64,000 bases of DNA from Mesocentrotus franciscanus (lineage: Eukaryota > Echinodermata > Echinoidea > Camarodonta > Strongylocentrotidae): the NCBI GenBank assembly GCA_037976565.1, contig CP137675.1, forward strand, positions 5,342,364-5,406,363. Reading direction: 5' to 3'. Positions 1-12,830 of the stretch are shown piece by piece. How positions within the stretch are numbered: the first letter of the stretch is position 1; each line of letters begins with the position of its first letter. Under the pieces are notes generated by a model that made no database searches, was not told where the DNA came from, and saw nothing but the letters and a program-made list of their open reading frames with translations. A program made the translations under genes and the position numbers.

Positions 1-1411
1 AATAAATGGGTAAACTGGACGATAATTAAGGTATATTATCCAAGTCTACAGCCACACACTGAGTCCTAATGACTTGTTATTTCCTGAAATGATAGTTTAT
101 TTGCAAAGCTCCACTCATCATTACCACCAAAAATACATATATACAGCCTTTTCTGTACAACCCTTCAGACAAGGCAGACAGTCTCGATATATGTACCCTC
201 TTTTATTAATTCACATCTTGTCAGTAGTATTTACTGCATACATAGTACATACCAGTAGTCACATTTTTCATTTTCTTTGTCAACTTATACCATAACTACA
301 GTAGCACCACTCTTAACATCGATACATTGCATGCTGTTGTTGATGCTTGTCAAATTTGTGATTTGTACTAAAAATCCAGAAATTGATTTTACTGGCATGG
401 CAAATTATTCAAACACACTAATGAACAACGAATATGTAGTCTAGCAATACTGATACAGTATAGAGATAAAATATAATCTTACTCTGGTGAAACTAAAGCA
501 GGAAGGAATCTGTCTGAAAATGAAAGCCTTGTTCACATATGTTTCCATAATTCTCTTTCTCTCTCTCTCTTTCCGTCTCCCCCGCTTTCTGTCTCCCCCT
601 CTCTCTCTTTCTATCTCTCTCCCTCTCTCTTTCTCTAAGTATGCAACGTATTTCTTTATAAAACATCTAAAGCAATCAAGTACACCAAGGACCTTTCTCC
701 AAGCAGATATAGTTTTTCATCCCAACTTGCCATACATCAACATGTGGGAAAAAAAAATGTAGCCTACCATGCCATATGTGAACGAGCCTTAAGAAGTAAC
801 TGAGTGTATAGATGAATATGTTCTACTCCCTTGCTATCAATGTGAATAGTACCATTTATTCTTTAGTCACACACTTCATCATAGCATGAAAGCTTTGGTT
901 TTTATTCAAAAATATTCTCAAGGTAGCCACCATTACAATACCATTACACACACTTCTGCATCAATATATTCATTCACTGAGTAGCATTGATTCTCTTAAT
1001 GGCAATATGTTCTCCTGTGTAACACTGCACCTTACAGCGTTGACAAACGTATATGCATACACGTACATTATATTCAACAAAAGCAAACATAACAAACTAA
1101 TTAATTCAGTCTGCTTTGTCTTCGTCCAGACATATCTCCTAGAGGGTGTGCAGGCATCCAAACTCCTGCAAAATGGAGAAACGATAAGTAGCTGCCTCAC
1201 TGCACTATCCTCTCGTTATCTTCAGCTCATGGTTGAGAGACTCTCTGCAGAATCTTAGGTCAGGTCTATCAAACCACCAAATGCTTTGCTTAAGAGACGG
1301 AGACTCTTTGGTGAAAGAATAGTCCACCTTTAAGCCTGGCATTCCACGGTTGTCTATCTCTGTATCCATCACTTTGTTTTAAAGCAGCTGGCCGCATGCA
1401 CCATGGACCCG
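1..1411 (-). other. 3' UTR and downstream flank of the Bcl-2 family gene
   Basis: No coding region is supported here. The part nearest 1411 must be 3' UTR of the minus-strand Bcl-2 family gene, whose stop codon is at 1412-1414. Pyrimidine-rich low-complexity sequence (CTCTCT runs) lies at about 553-635. Where the transcript ends is uncertain. Confidence 0.5.
899..907 (-). terminator. candidate polyadenylation signal of the Bcl-2 family gene
   Basis: The minus strand reads GAATAAAAAC, containing AATAAA, about 500 bases past the stop codon. The distance is reasonable, but other AATAAA-like hexamers exist in this AT-rich flank, so the choice is tentative. Confidence 0.3.
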
Positions 1412-1537
1412 CTATCGCTTTGTGATGCTTGCATATGTCACCTTACCAAGCTTGTAGGCACCGTATGCTACGGCACATGCGACGGCGATCTTCCCGAAGA
1501 AGATGAACTTGTTGGCTGATAGGTACAGTACTGCCTC
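1412..1537 (-). CDS. Bcl-2 family gene, last exon (tail anchor)
   Basis: Acceptor TTCTTATGCAG|GAG; 41 codons plus TAG (1414-1412). It encodes EAVLYLSANKFIFFGK, a short hydrophobic run, then KLGKVTYASITKR. Phase 0 joins it directly after the GGW of BH2. A basic end after about 15 hydrophobic residues suits insertion in the mitochondrial outer membrane or ER. Confidence 0.85.
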   Translation of the reverse strand, partial: EAVLYLSANKFIFFGKIAVACAVAYGAYKLGKVTYASITKR

Positions 1538-4500
1538 CTGCATAAGAACAAAATAGGAAGAGAAAAAATTATGAATATACCAATTGGTTGATATTTTTTT
1601 ATATAAGTTTGAGAAACATTTTTGAAAAAGCAGGATCTACAAGTAGGTATGGTTTTTAAATTGGTATAACATCTGCTGCACTTGCCCTTAAAATTAAACA
1701 ATATTACATTTCATGGTGATGACATGTATGAAAAACATAGTCCATTGAAGATTGTGAAAATAACTTTCCCAAGAATGGGTCCATGCCAGACATGAAATAG
1801 TGTTTTCATGGCTAGACTCGGCCAACCATGTGAAATGTGAAGAGAGTGCAATCTCCATGATAGTCAGGTGGACAAGTTTTATCAGAATCCCCTAAAACTT
1901 ACAGAAGTAGTTCCCTTTTAAACATTTCTGCAGTAGACCGATCATCAAACTGACCATAAAATGCCTTTAACATCAAGGGTGTATGAGTGATTAACCTTTG
2001 ACCTACCCATCCTCCATTGTCAGCCACCCATGTGCAGACTCGGCTTCGAATGTACTGAAGTGCCCACACCATGAAACGGTGGAAGTAGTCGATGCTGTTC
2101 CTCTGAAGGGCAAAGATGGCGACATCACTGCAGAAGAAGAAGAGGACGACGATCCTCTCCCTGGTGATCGTACCCTGGAAGAAAAGCTCTGATAGAAGAT
2201 CCCAGAACATGGCTGCTGAGATTTCCTGGTCCTCTACCGTCTGTGAGAAAGAGACGGATTTTAATAGTAGATTAACAACGCCAATGTGGGTTATACTGTG
2301 TATCGAGTTTAGTTTATTGACAACAAACATTTATATCACAATGATGTCATGCACAATCAGCTCATTCAAGGTACTATACAGCATTTTAGTTATGATTAGA
2401 AGAACAAAATTTGATGGATTTTTAAAATGAATAGAACATATAAAGGTATAGGTGTTTTTAAAACAAGATGTTTGATTTCTTACATCCTCTACAGATAGGT
2501 TTTCCCCTTACATCATTTACATCATATTTTTAAAGTACATTTATCTAAAATTAGCTTTAAAAACTTTGCTATTGAACATTGTCATAACTGTAGTTGAATA
2601 TCTGGATTACAATCCATCCATCAAGTTCGAATAAATCTGTCATCCTCAAGGGAAAAAATTGTTTTTTAATATGTAATTACACCATATTATTTCCATTTAC
2701 ACCATACATATGACGAGCATAAATGTATTTAATTCCACAGGAATTCCAGACTTTCGTCACCATCCATAACCTTACAAGTTTCCTATCACTTTCTTCATAG
2801 ATTTTTTTTTTACAATTACTTTCCAAAGTCAAATACTGTAGTACCTCTCTAGCCTTTGCTCTGACTCCATCTCTCTCCCTCGAGGAGGCAAACTGGTCGG
2901 CAATTTTCTTAAGATCTCTCCCGTTCTTGGCCCATTTGGGATTCTTGTACTTCTGGAGCGAAGGGGTAAAGCTTCCGTTTGAACTCATCTTCGTCGACTC
3001 AACTTGTGGGTTAAAGTGGAAGGCAGAAACGTTCACTGCTGGCTCCTTCTGTTTGGATTCTATGGTAGCACTGAAAGTGGGACAGAAATGAAATGCTGGT
3101 TAATAACAAAATGAGACAAGATATATCATGCTCATTGAATATTAATCAAAAGGGGATTCCCCTCAAATGTTTCAAAGTTTCGTAAGTATGAAGACATAAA
3201 CAATGAGATGGGGAATCTAATATTAGAGATGATCTTGCATAATAGCAATACTCAAGAGTGGTATTGACAGTAAAAAGGTAAAAACAAACAATGATTCTAT
3301 TTTGGAGACAAATTGGCACCGATTCAAAATATAAATGTAATGCTAATGCCAACACAAACACAATCATCCCCAATGCTGTGTGCCTTGTCAACAACTTCTT
3401 TAATAACAAGAGCCCCAAAATCAAAACATGAGTCACATTGCACACTGTATATTAGATAAATAAACAAAACTCACTTTTGATTTTTTGTTCTTCTATACTT
3501 TTCTCAAATATAGGATTAGGCCTACATCTAGACTATTTATTTGAATTTGAAACAGTAATGTTACAAGAAATAATTCATTAATTTATCATGAAGAAAAACA
3601 AATCTTATTCATATAACTATAAATATGTCATGCTTGAAATATATCATACTGATGACTAAACTAGAGATGATACCCAAGTTTGGGAATTCCAAATTATGTG
3701 AAGGCTCATTGCAAAATACAAAAATGTTATAAGATTAGGAAATACAACTGACATAACAAATATCTACAAGACAATGTTTTTTTTGTTTTGATGTTTTGCT
3801 TTAACATCTATCAGACCATAAAGAATCCTTTATCACAGTTATATTGTAATTTCTTTAAATAAATGCTATATTCTCATTTTCTGATTGTTGTAAACTACAG
3901 ACAGTGAAATGACCTTTGATTTTATTGTTTGAAATTGCTTCCACCCACAGCTTACATGTAGATACAGCTCTAAAAAGGAAAACAAACAGACTTCTCTGTC
4001 CTTGCATCATAACAAAAATATTGGCAACTTTCCAACCCCAAGTTTGGCGTGCAAAGTGGTATCCCTTGTTTTGGTTTCTCACACCAAAGAGATCTCTTTG
4101 CTCACACCAATGTGATATTTCTTAACTCAAGATGTAAACATCCTAATATAGTATGACCTTTCGGATCTGGACCTTTTACATGTACACTTGGTGTACCAGA
4201 TTTATTTATTCATTTATTTATTTATTTATTTATTTAAACATGATAAAAATATATAAAAATATTCATGAGTGAAATGTCATACCTGGAGATTTATATTTGT
4301 ACATGTCTAGGAGAAAACAAACAATACCAGTAGATAAAATGATGTGTCATCTACAGTGTATGTCATTTTCTGAAGTGTTGTGTTTCGCACAAGTGGCAAA
4401 CAATCGTTTGATCGCTTGCAGAAATAGATCGGACTTTGAACATTTGCGATCTACTGGTATTGCTTTTAAACATGTCCATAAATATATGTAGCTTTTAAAG

Positions 4501-7500
4501 GAAATTAAACTGTATTCCAGATAAAAATTCCTGAAGTGTCATAATCTCAATATATATGATTTCTAGCTCGTGCTTTATAGAAAGCAGTATGAATTAGGAA
4601 GGGGAGTGAATGGCAAACAAAGCCTATTTTGCACTGTGAGGTCTTTAGTTTGAGTCTAGTGACTCACCTGCATTTATTGATAGTGATTTCACAATGATCA
4701 TCAGAAATACAACAACAACACCTTATATAACCACAATGTGTCATTTTTAGAAAGATGTAAATACCGGTAGAAGGTTTTTTTTTTTTTAATTTTGATTTTG
4801 ACAGAGGGGAACTGAAGGAGTCTAAACAATTGAATGGGCTACCTTAAATCTATGATTCACCTGTATTGATTGGTAGCAAACTAGCAATATCACAATGAGC
4901 ATAAGAATGGACAGGAAATACAACAATAACCACAATCTGTCATTTTAGGAAGCAGATGTTTTCTGTTTACGACACTGTTTAGGGGGAGATTAAAATCTAG
5001 AAAGAGAAAGAATAATGAGAGCGAACAGGTAAATCTCCATGTACATGTACATGTAGGGTATTCCCTTAAATGCACGACACACCTACAAAATGTATATTGA
5101 CTGTCTGACTGACCAGTAGCAATTTCACAATGATTATAAGAATTGAGTTCAATTGACAGGAAATACAACAATACCTTGATAACCACAAGCTGCAATACAA
5201 GTAGGAACATGTTGATGTTTCTTTATTATCTGTACTTATTTTTCTTTTCTTCTTATTTTTTTTAACAGAGGAAATGGAGTCATAACAGGTACCTGTAAGT
5301 AAATATGTTCCCTTTATTTACCTGAATGATTCACCTACACACGTGAACATGTATATTGGTTGGGGGTTATTCACAATGAAATACAAGAACAGAACGGATA
5401 TTTATAGCAAACATTACATGAACCCTCTAGCTTAGGGCCTAGAAAACAAACAGGAAGTTGGTACCTGGGGATATCCCTAAAAAAAAGATAGAGAGCTGAA
5501 ATATAAGTTGATCTTGCCTAATACACAATATTTATGGATATTGCAACAGTGTATGCAATCATGGACCTAGTAGGTCCATGATGCAATGCACATTTAAAGG
5601 GGCATACAGGGTATTCTTAACATGAATATTTTGCACACAAAAAATAAAGTTCCATATTAAATCTTAATCTAAAGCTAATGTGTAGGCTTACAAGTACATT
5701 GTACAGCTACAAAATGCACATGCACATGTACATTTTAATTTTATGTACATTGTAGGGAACTTTTGCGATGATTAATGAAGGCATTTTGATTGACACAAAA
5801 TCAAATCTATGATTCATGAAAAGAACATAGCAGGGTCATACAATGTAACTGGTTTGAAATTTTTGATAGTAAGGGGATAATAATCATAATAGAAAAATAG
5901 GATAGAATACACATACAAATTTAAATGTATAGTTCTGCTAGCATCAATACTGTAATTGGTCAATGTCTAATTATAGACTTACTTGTACTTGTCATTATTT
6001 CATACAGCATCACTGCTACATGTAGTTGCTGCATTATCAAATAGCGAGAGGTTAGGGACTTTTCTTACCACTATAATATACCCAGTTCAAGTCGAAACAT
6101 GTTTCTTTGTTACATGAGCTATTTTTACATTTTGTGGTGGATGCATAATGTCCAGTGACAGGTGCAAAATTCTACTCAACATAGTACATGTGTGTATGGG
6201 GGGCTGGGTGATTGAACACTTACTAACAAACATAAAGACTTGTCTTTTGCCTTAGGATTTAATGAAAAATATTCATGAAATAGCACTAACCATCATGATT
6301 ATTTGTCCTTTATAATATTGTCCAACATAAGTCTTAGAAGATTTATGAAATATTGCTTGTATTTTCTTCAAATTGCTGTTTTAAACCAACTGTCCAGATA
6401 CACAACGTCTGGGTATACATTGTACTTCTCCAGAAAATATATCTGGGTTTAAATGTCTTGTACTTGTAGTAGCAGTGGTAATAATAGAAGACTATATTGG
6501 ATAACTTATTGTGGTAAACCATACAATGGTTTTTTCATGTACATGTACATGTATGTAAGTTGAACTACATGTAGATACATGTACAAGAAAAAGGAATTTT
6601 ATTATCGGCATGTGGGATTCTTCAGACTATACTAACAACACAAGTCCATCAAACTTCAATGAACCTTCAAAGTAACACAATGAGTTCTGCAAACAACTAC
6701 TACTGTACATTTATACACAACAATAAAGAAATTCAATGTCATATAGATCTCCTACATGTCAAAGCATGGTACATGATGGTTATCATGCAATAGTTATCCT
6801 CGCAACCCCCCACCACACCCATTCTATTTTAATCCCTGGTAGAGCTAATGTACACCTCTATGTATGCATGTACATGTAGATGACCTTATCTGAACTATTG
6901 ACCCGATCTTCAGACTCTTCACCTGTCAATCAATAGAGGTGTTTACGTAGCAGAGAGGCTGCCACAATACAGAGTGAAGAAAACAGAATGATCCTGTTTC
7001 CCTGGTGCTTGGTGTATACAGTCTGTTAATAAATCCTGCTTAATCCTATTCTGTCATCTACATGTATGCATTGAGGCGTGATACAAAGGGGATACAGTGT
7101 AATACAATGTATACAGGTTTATGCCTGTTGGCCTGCCCTATTGGTTTCAAGGTTAATTTTAGTCACTTTGAAAAGCAGTTTCAAAAATAGGTATTTGTTT
7201 TCTAACACAACACAACACAACATGTTTGCTTTTCCCCCAAGTAAAAATGGATTTACTTTGAATATATATCAAGTCTTAAAAAAAAACACAATAATAATAA
7301 AAATGATGCAAATTGTAGTTCCCCCCTTTTACTATTTTCCTGCATTACGGTAAGCATCAGAGCTTTGATCACACAGTAAGTTGAACAAAGAAGTAAAAGA
7401 ATTGTATGTAAATAAGCTATGCTTGAGCAACTTTGACATAAACAAAGATACCCCCTAAAGAAGTCTTGCCCAAATAGGGTTATTGATTTTTCACTCAACC

Positions 7501-10500
7501 CACTGCACCTGTTGATGTCTCTAATATTAACAAAAAGTTGCACAATAATCTATGACGCAGAAAAGAAAATTCTTGACTGATGAAATAAATACATGTACTA
7601 GTTTGAAGTACATTGTATATACATGTACGTGTAGATACAAGCAAATTGCAACCTTTGTACTAATTGCTTCAATTGATTGTCAAGTAATTTCGTATATTTT
7701 CTGTATAAAATTATATACATACAGGTGTATGAAATATTGTATCAATCCAATGTTAATTATGCATTCAATATATTTGTTTAATTTTGTATAATTTCTGTAT
7801 ACATGTATATACATATGAAATATTGTATCAAACCATATTATGTTCATGAAAATGTATGATGAAAAAAAAAGATGCAGAAACCTATAAATCAAATCAAATC
7901 AAATCAAATCAAAGTAATGATGCTGAGCAGTACATGTGCATCAACAGTGATGACAAAGGTGACAATTTTATATGATGATGAGGGTGATGATGAGAGTGAA
8001 TTAACTGTTTTCAACATACATGTTGGTATTTTGAAAGTGCTCATTTCACAATTCTGGATAAATCCCCTAAAAAACCTCTTACCCCTACTTTAGTTGCAAT
8101 ATATATATAACACTTAACAAATAATTGATCTCAATATTGATATTTGGAACCCAACGTCTTTACTCTGCTTTACTACCAAAACATCCAACTCACATCAATA
8201 ACAAGTGTTTCACAATAATCTAAAGGGGTTGGGCAATGTTTTCACGTTTGAAGATATTTGCAAATCTCATTGTTCCCCCATCCCTCCTCCAATTCAGGCT
8301 ACCCTAGAACTGATGATGACATCATATGCTAATAATGCTATATTTAGATGATGAGATCATACATGTACATCCCAGGGATGAGGTTAACTCCTTACATGGA
8401 CAATAAGAAACAGAGACACACCCAAAAGATGACTCAATTACAGTGGTAGTGGTATCAGACAAAAGATTTACATGTACAGTATGTACATTGACAATAACAA
8501 TTAATGATGAGTCATACATATACATGTACAAGTATATTAAAAATGAGGGAATTCCATATTATTTGTACATGTACACACTTGAGGCAAGTGAAATTCAAAT
8601 ACATAAATTGAATATTGAAATTGAATGGAGGGAAATTCCAAAATTACATTAACAATTCTAATTGGCAGTGACACTTTTACCAGTCCTGAACAGGAGAGTA
8701 AAACCAGGAAGTTCTCACTTTTGCCACATGATACTTTGGTGATTTATAAACGACAGCCATTTCCATGGCAAATTATCTTCAAGAATTGACAAAAATGTTG
8801 GTGTTGTGTCAATTGTGAAATTAATTATTTCACAGCATGAAACTTTGGTAAATCTGAACTCCTTGCAAAATTACACAATCTTATGCACGCAAAATTTTCT
8901 GGCTTCACCGTATTAAACATGAATAGTTTTTTCTTTGTGTGCTAAGACAGTGAAACCTGCCAGACATCAATTCAACTTAGCATAAAGAATTACCCGATAC
9001 AGTCAAGGCAAGGTGCATCTTTTAACAAAGGAAGCCATCACACAGAAGGGCATGAAAAGTCTTTCTTTCGTTTTCTGTTTCTCTTTGTCCCTCATTTCCT
9101 CATGCTTCAAGATCTTCTCCATTACACACCCCCCACAGGACGATGTATTATAATTAAAATATACTAGCATAAAAACTAATACTAAATAAACAAAACCACT
9201 GTTCAGGAAGCAGGCAGTCTGAAACTCTGAGTTTCTTTGAACCAGACAAAGTGTTTAGAAATTGAAACCTCCAATCTTAACTATGCCACAGATTTTTTTC
9301 TTTTAATTGCCAAGACACTTTACAAATGTATGAATGAGAGCTTGTGAGAATTTTGACATCTATCAAAAAGAATTTAGGTGAAGTCCAGTTTTAATTTCTC
9401 TTACAAATTTTGATAGTAGATGGTTTTATACTTTCTAACCCTTCCTTACCCTAAATTTGTCATTGGTAAATTGTAAAAGGGCTGCCAACAAACAAAAAAG
9501 TATTACAAAAGTTTTTTTGTTTGTAATGTTTTGTTCTTTTTTTGGGGTTGTGGGGAAATGGATTTGGAAACTCTGTCGGCAAATGTGAAGGTGGACCACC
9601 AGTTTTTACCCATCTAAAAATAATAATTCTAAATACCCTTTTATTGGTTTGAAAATTTGGCCTGACATCCCCTTCCCCATCCAAAATGATCTTGCAATGG
9701 CCCTGGTTACATGTGCACATTATTTTTGTGTGGGTTACTAATAGTTTTATTAATAATTTAATATCCACTAAGAACATTTGAATGTAAATGATGTGGTAAT
9801 TGGTATAGAGTACTGACATGTGACCTCATACTGGCCAAGTTGTCAAGGTTACTGGTTCCAATAGAATTTGTGCTAAACAATGGTGTGGTGATCACACCAG
9901 CCCCAAACCCTGAATTTGCCCTGCTCCAGCCCGTTGATTGAATGATTTCGTGGTGAACGTCATGTGCAGGCTCTGTTGTTTAAAATCAGTAGCCTGGACG
10001 ATGAGCGAATATGAAGTTAGCACTTTGGTACTCTATAGGGATGAATATACTGGTTCGAGTGGTATTATGGTTTGTTCTATCCTGTTTATAATAAAAAATG
10101 CAAACAGCAAAGACATGTGGACTGAATATTACAAAGCAGATGATATCAAGAGAAGAACAGAACCTAAAAAATGTAAGCAGACACACCTACATGTACATGT
10201 ATGTGTCCATTGTAAAATCTTACCTTGTCACTGCTTTCTCGATGACAGTTGTCTCTGGGATACCACTCCTTTCAAGTTCCCCTCGAAAAAGTAATTAAAC
10301 AACATTACTCCTTCCTCCTCCACCTCGACTCTATCCTCCACTCCATCAATCGCATCCACACCTTGAGGAGTTTTTTTCAATCTCAACGGAGACAGCATCT
10401 GTGACGACTTTCTCCGGCTTGCGAAGCTGCTCTCCCGGAATTCCTTGGACGTCGGAGACATCTCTGGCTGTTTGTGACCATTTGGAGCCAGGTTGGACCC

Positions 10501-10605
10501 TCCTGTAGACGGTAACGAGGATGGTGCATGGCCATTACCATTTCTCATGGTCGGTTTATGTGATTGTTTTTCTTCCATGTCGGTGCAACGTTTCATTTGT
10601 TTCAA
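1412..10605 (-). CDS. Bcl-2 family protein, multidomain BAX/BAK/BOK-like (4 coding exons)
   Basis: Coding exons in transcript order: 10605-10224, 3070-2845, 2240-2007, 1537-1412. Product about 322 aa if one frame break in exon 1 is bridged. Known role of the family: control of mitochondrial outer-membrane permeability in apoptosis. Seen in order: a long Ser/Pro-rich N-terminus (1-92); an alpha-1/BH4-like helix (about 94-115); BH3 LKKIADQF (181-188); BH1 region with ELFFQG followed by IVVLFFF (about 221-238); BH2 WVADNGGW (274-281); and a hydrophobic tail FIFFGKIAVACAVAY (from 292) ending KVTYASITKR, as in tail-anchored members. Junctions are phase-consistent (2, 0, 0), and an intron follows the BH2 GGW codon. 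A BH3 with Asp, the spacing and the tail fit the effector (BAX/BAK/BOK) branch better than BH3-only proteins; which subfamily is not settled. Oddities: the exon-1 frame break, and BH1 NWGR replaced by TRER. Confidence 0.85.
2007..2240 (-). CDS. Bcl-2 family gene, coding exon 3 (BH1 and BH2)
   Basis: Acceptor TTTCTCACAG|ACG; donor TGG|GTAGGT; 234 nt, phase 0 at both ends. It encodes the alpha-4 to alpha-8 core: AAMFWDLLSELFFQG, then TITRERIVVLFFFCSDVAIF, then VWALQYIRSRVCTWVADNGGW. The hydrophobic alpha-5 and the WVADNGGW BH2 box make the family assignment secure. Confidence 0.9.
2845..3070 (-). CDS. Bcl-2 family gene, coding exon 2 (BH3)
   Basis: Acceptor CCCACTTTCAG|T at 3071; donor GAG|GTACTA at 2844. 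226 nt: one base completes the split codon, then 75 codons. It encodes the BH3 helix GRDLKKIADQFASS with the conserved Leu and Asp; the usual Gly before Asp is Ala. The rest is polar linker. Confidence 0.85.
4560..5410. repeat. degenerate tandem repeat, about 200-240 bp unit
   Basis: A segment containing TTCACAATGA followed by GAAATACAACAA and CCACAA recurs at about 4689, 4888, 5128 and 5370 (spacings about 199, 240 and 242). Copies also share T-rich and TGTCATTTTAG stretches. It is a diverged intronic satellite of about four units. Confidence 0.6.
6291..6415 (+). repeat. dispersed repeat shared with 26648-26770
   Basis: The block with ATTGTCCAACATAA, GAAGATTTATGAAATAT, CGCTTGT/TGCTTGT and CAACTGTC is found again at about 26648-26770. 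The order and spacing match, so both are fragments of one dispersed element. Confidence 0.55.
10224..10605 (-). CDS. Bcl-2 family gene, coding exon 1 (contains a frame break)
   Basis: It starts at the ATG ending at 10605 (MKQMKRCTDMEEK). Frame 0 runs through a Ser-rich stretch into EEEGVMLFNYFF, then hits TGA at 10230-10228, just before the excellent donor CAAG|GTAAGA (exon end 10224). The -1 frame after the T5 run (A5 on plus at 10286-10290) instead reads RGELERSGIPETTVIEK and reaches the donor in phase 2, exactly what exon 2 needs. The combined segment fits an amphipathic alpha-1 helix like that of BAX. Either a base is missing in this copy, or ribosomes slip here. Confidence 0.7.
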
Positions 10606-10715
10606 CAGAAAATGGTCCTCAGATATTTTTCACAGAAACTTTAAGACTGCTCTCTTTGTTTATCACTCAATCTTGATCGCAGTTCATCAATTACTCAAAA
10701 ACTCTTCATGTAAAT
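10606..10715 (-). other. 5' UTR part of Bcl-2 family exon, with upstream acceptor
   Basis: A good acceptor (TTTTATTTTGCAG) ends at plus position 10716, so coding exon 1 probably begins at 10715 with about 110 nt of 5' UTR. That implies at least one upstream non-coding exon, which I could not place. Confidence 0.4.
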
Positions 10716-12830
10716 CTGCAAAATAAAAGACGAGACAGAAGAAAAAGGCTAAGTGTTAAAATAAAAACCAGCGCTTTGTATGAATTTTCTTTACATTATA
10801 CACGGCAAAATGCAGTAAATATCAACCATAAAGGTAATGTCTCACTGCAACCTGTCAAGATTGAAGAAAAAAAAAAGAAACATAAGTGTTTTCATTAAAT
10901 AATCACACTAAGAAAAGAAAATGACTACAAAATCCATGTACAGTGTACATACAGTGTACTCCAACAATCAGAATGGACCCAGCCGCAGCTTCTCATTACT
11001 ATTAGTCTCCTCAGTGAAACTATGAAAATATATATACCAGTATGCGATGGAAATCATCTCTTTTTAATATGCATTACACATGAAATAGAAATACTTGTGA
11101 TTCAGCCAAGGCCTATGTATACCGTTAGGGAGGAGATCCACCTGTAATCACCTTCACTCTTACTTACACACTCCCTCATCAATACAATGATTCAGACTGA
11201 CTCTCAGTAACGAGTACGTGCAGGCAATCATTGTGTGTATACACCAACCAAGTTTGCACGCAAGGGGCTGTTCACACCAAGTAAGATTTTTCTTCTATCC
11301 AGTACCACTGTAGGCCTACATGTACACAAAAACCTCAATACATACACATACACATAGTGTAAATGAATAGCAAGGAGTATAAATTGATTTTAAAAAGCTT
11401 GGAGTTCAAACCAGATCAATTGCTTTTCTCGTCTCTCTGACTCTATCTGTATCTTGCTGGCACCATGCTAACATGTATTGTATAATTACCATTCATTCTA
11501 TTCCACCCTATTGAATACATTGTACTGTACAATTACATGTCATGAACAGAAATAAATGTAAAAAACAGTTTGAGAAAATCATGACTTTGTTTTATACATG
11601 TATACTCTATCTACTCTTTTAGATAGAGAATATGCTGCTGACAAATAACAATAAACACCTAAAATATTTCAGAATTTGCAACGGGCAATTTCCTCACAAC
11701 TATTACTAATTCCACATCGTATGTACCGAGTACCGACACATGTGCATCCGTTGAATGAATAGCAATGTCGACAAGAGACGGCCTTTTCCCTGGTAACCTA
11801 CAGCCACAGTCTAAAAGTGCATTTTGTGGTGAAGGTCACCACTGACCTATTTATAATTATGTTGCTAAGCATTGGCATACACAATGTACATGGTTTATTT
11901 TCAGATCTGTGTACTGACACCACTAGGTTCTGATATCATACAGAAGCATAAAAATATATTTCTTTCTTTTATTGTTGGAATATTCATTATTATTTGTACT
12001 AGAACATTGATCACTGAAGTTATCATCTTCCATGAAACAATCTAGCAGCATTATCAGTAGCAATAACAATGCTTAATTACTGAGGTAATATCACTCTGAG
12101 TTTGTTTCAAAAAGGTACTTTAATTTGCAGACTAGTACAGGTGAATGCCAACATGTACAGTAGTTCACAATTACAATGTACTTTCTAATAAATTTCCAAA
12201 ATAACAGATAAATTCTACAGGAACAGGAAGGCATAGTTTCTAGTTTCTACATCAACATGTAGGCTTAAATAAAGGTGAACTAACAGTTTAAAGGGATAGT
12301 TGAGTTTTGTTGCAGAGGGCGCTACACAAAATAATTTTTTGTGAGATAATGAAAAACTGAGTGTCAAATTTGAAAGAATATACAGTCTAAATGACAAAAT
12401 CATCTTTGTTTAATCAAAATCGGTTCAGAGACGGCTGCAATATCCATAAATATAACCATTTCTAATATTTGTGGTGCCCCACAAATATTCAGTAATTTTG
12501 AATCAGCCCTTGAAAAATGAGATAGCGCCTTATACGTTTTATGCCAGCCAATGTCAATACCAGTATTGGCTTTTTGTTGGCTTTTTAAAGGCCCTTATTC
12601 AATCAGTCACCTTTCATTCTTGGGTTACGAAACCCCCCAAAAAAAAAAAAAAAAAAAACACTCCAAAACATCAAATTTACAAGGGGTATGAATAATTGAG
12701 TTGTTAAATGTACATGTTGTTGTAGATTTACTCACCTTGAATTGTTCCAATACACAAATAACAAACAAACAAACAAATGGCAAACAAACAAATGGCACAC
12801 AATACATGGCACACAACTGGAATTCAATGG
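10716..12830. other. upstream region of the Bcl-2 family gene
   Basis: About 2.1 kb without a supportable exon. It holds an A-rich run, many short TACATGTA/ACATGTAC motifs and a (CAAA)n tract at 12757-12800. It may contain 5' UTR exon or promoter sequence of the Bcl-2 family gene, but nothing marks a start site clearly. Confidence 0.4.

Larger units (their letters stand above)
3071..10223 (-). other. intron 1 of the Bcl-2 family gene
   Basis: 7.15 kb of AT-rich intron with no convincing exon. It contains a degenerate tandem repeat (4560-5410), T/A-rich runs (4200-4240), many ACATGTAC palindromes, an ATCAA microsatellite (7886-7912), a dispersed-repeat segment (6291-6415) and a G/T-rich repeat of unknown family (about 9455-9705). 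Confidence 0.7.

Noticed and set aside
7680..8093. Short overlapping frames around 7.7-8.1 kb
   Set aside because: AT-rich intron of the Bcl-2 family gene with repeats and no domain.
9938..10726. Plus-strand open frames around 10.0-10.7 kb
   Set aside because: They are antisense to Bcl-2 family exon 1 or in its intron, with no domain or splice context.
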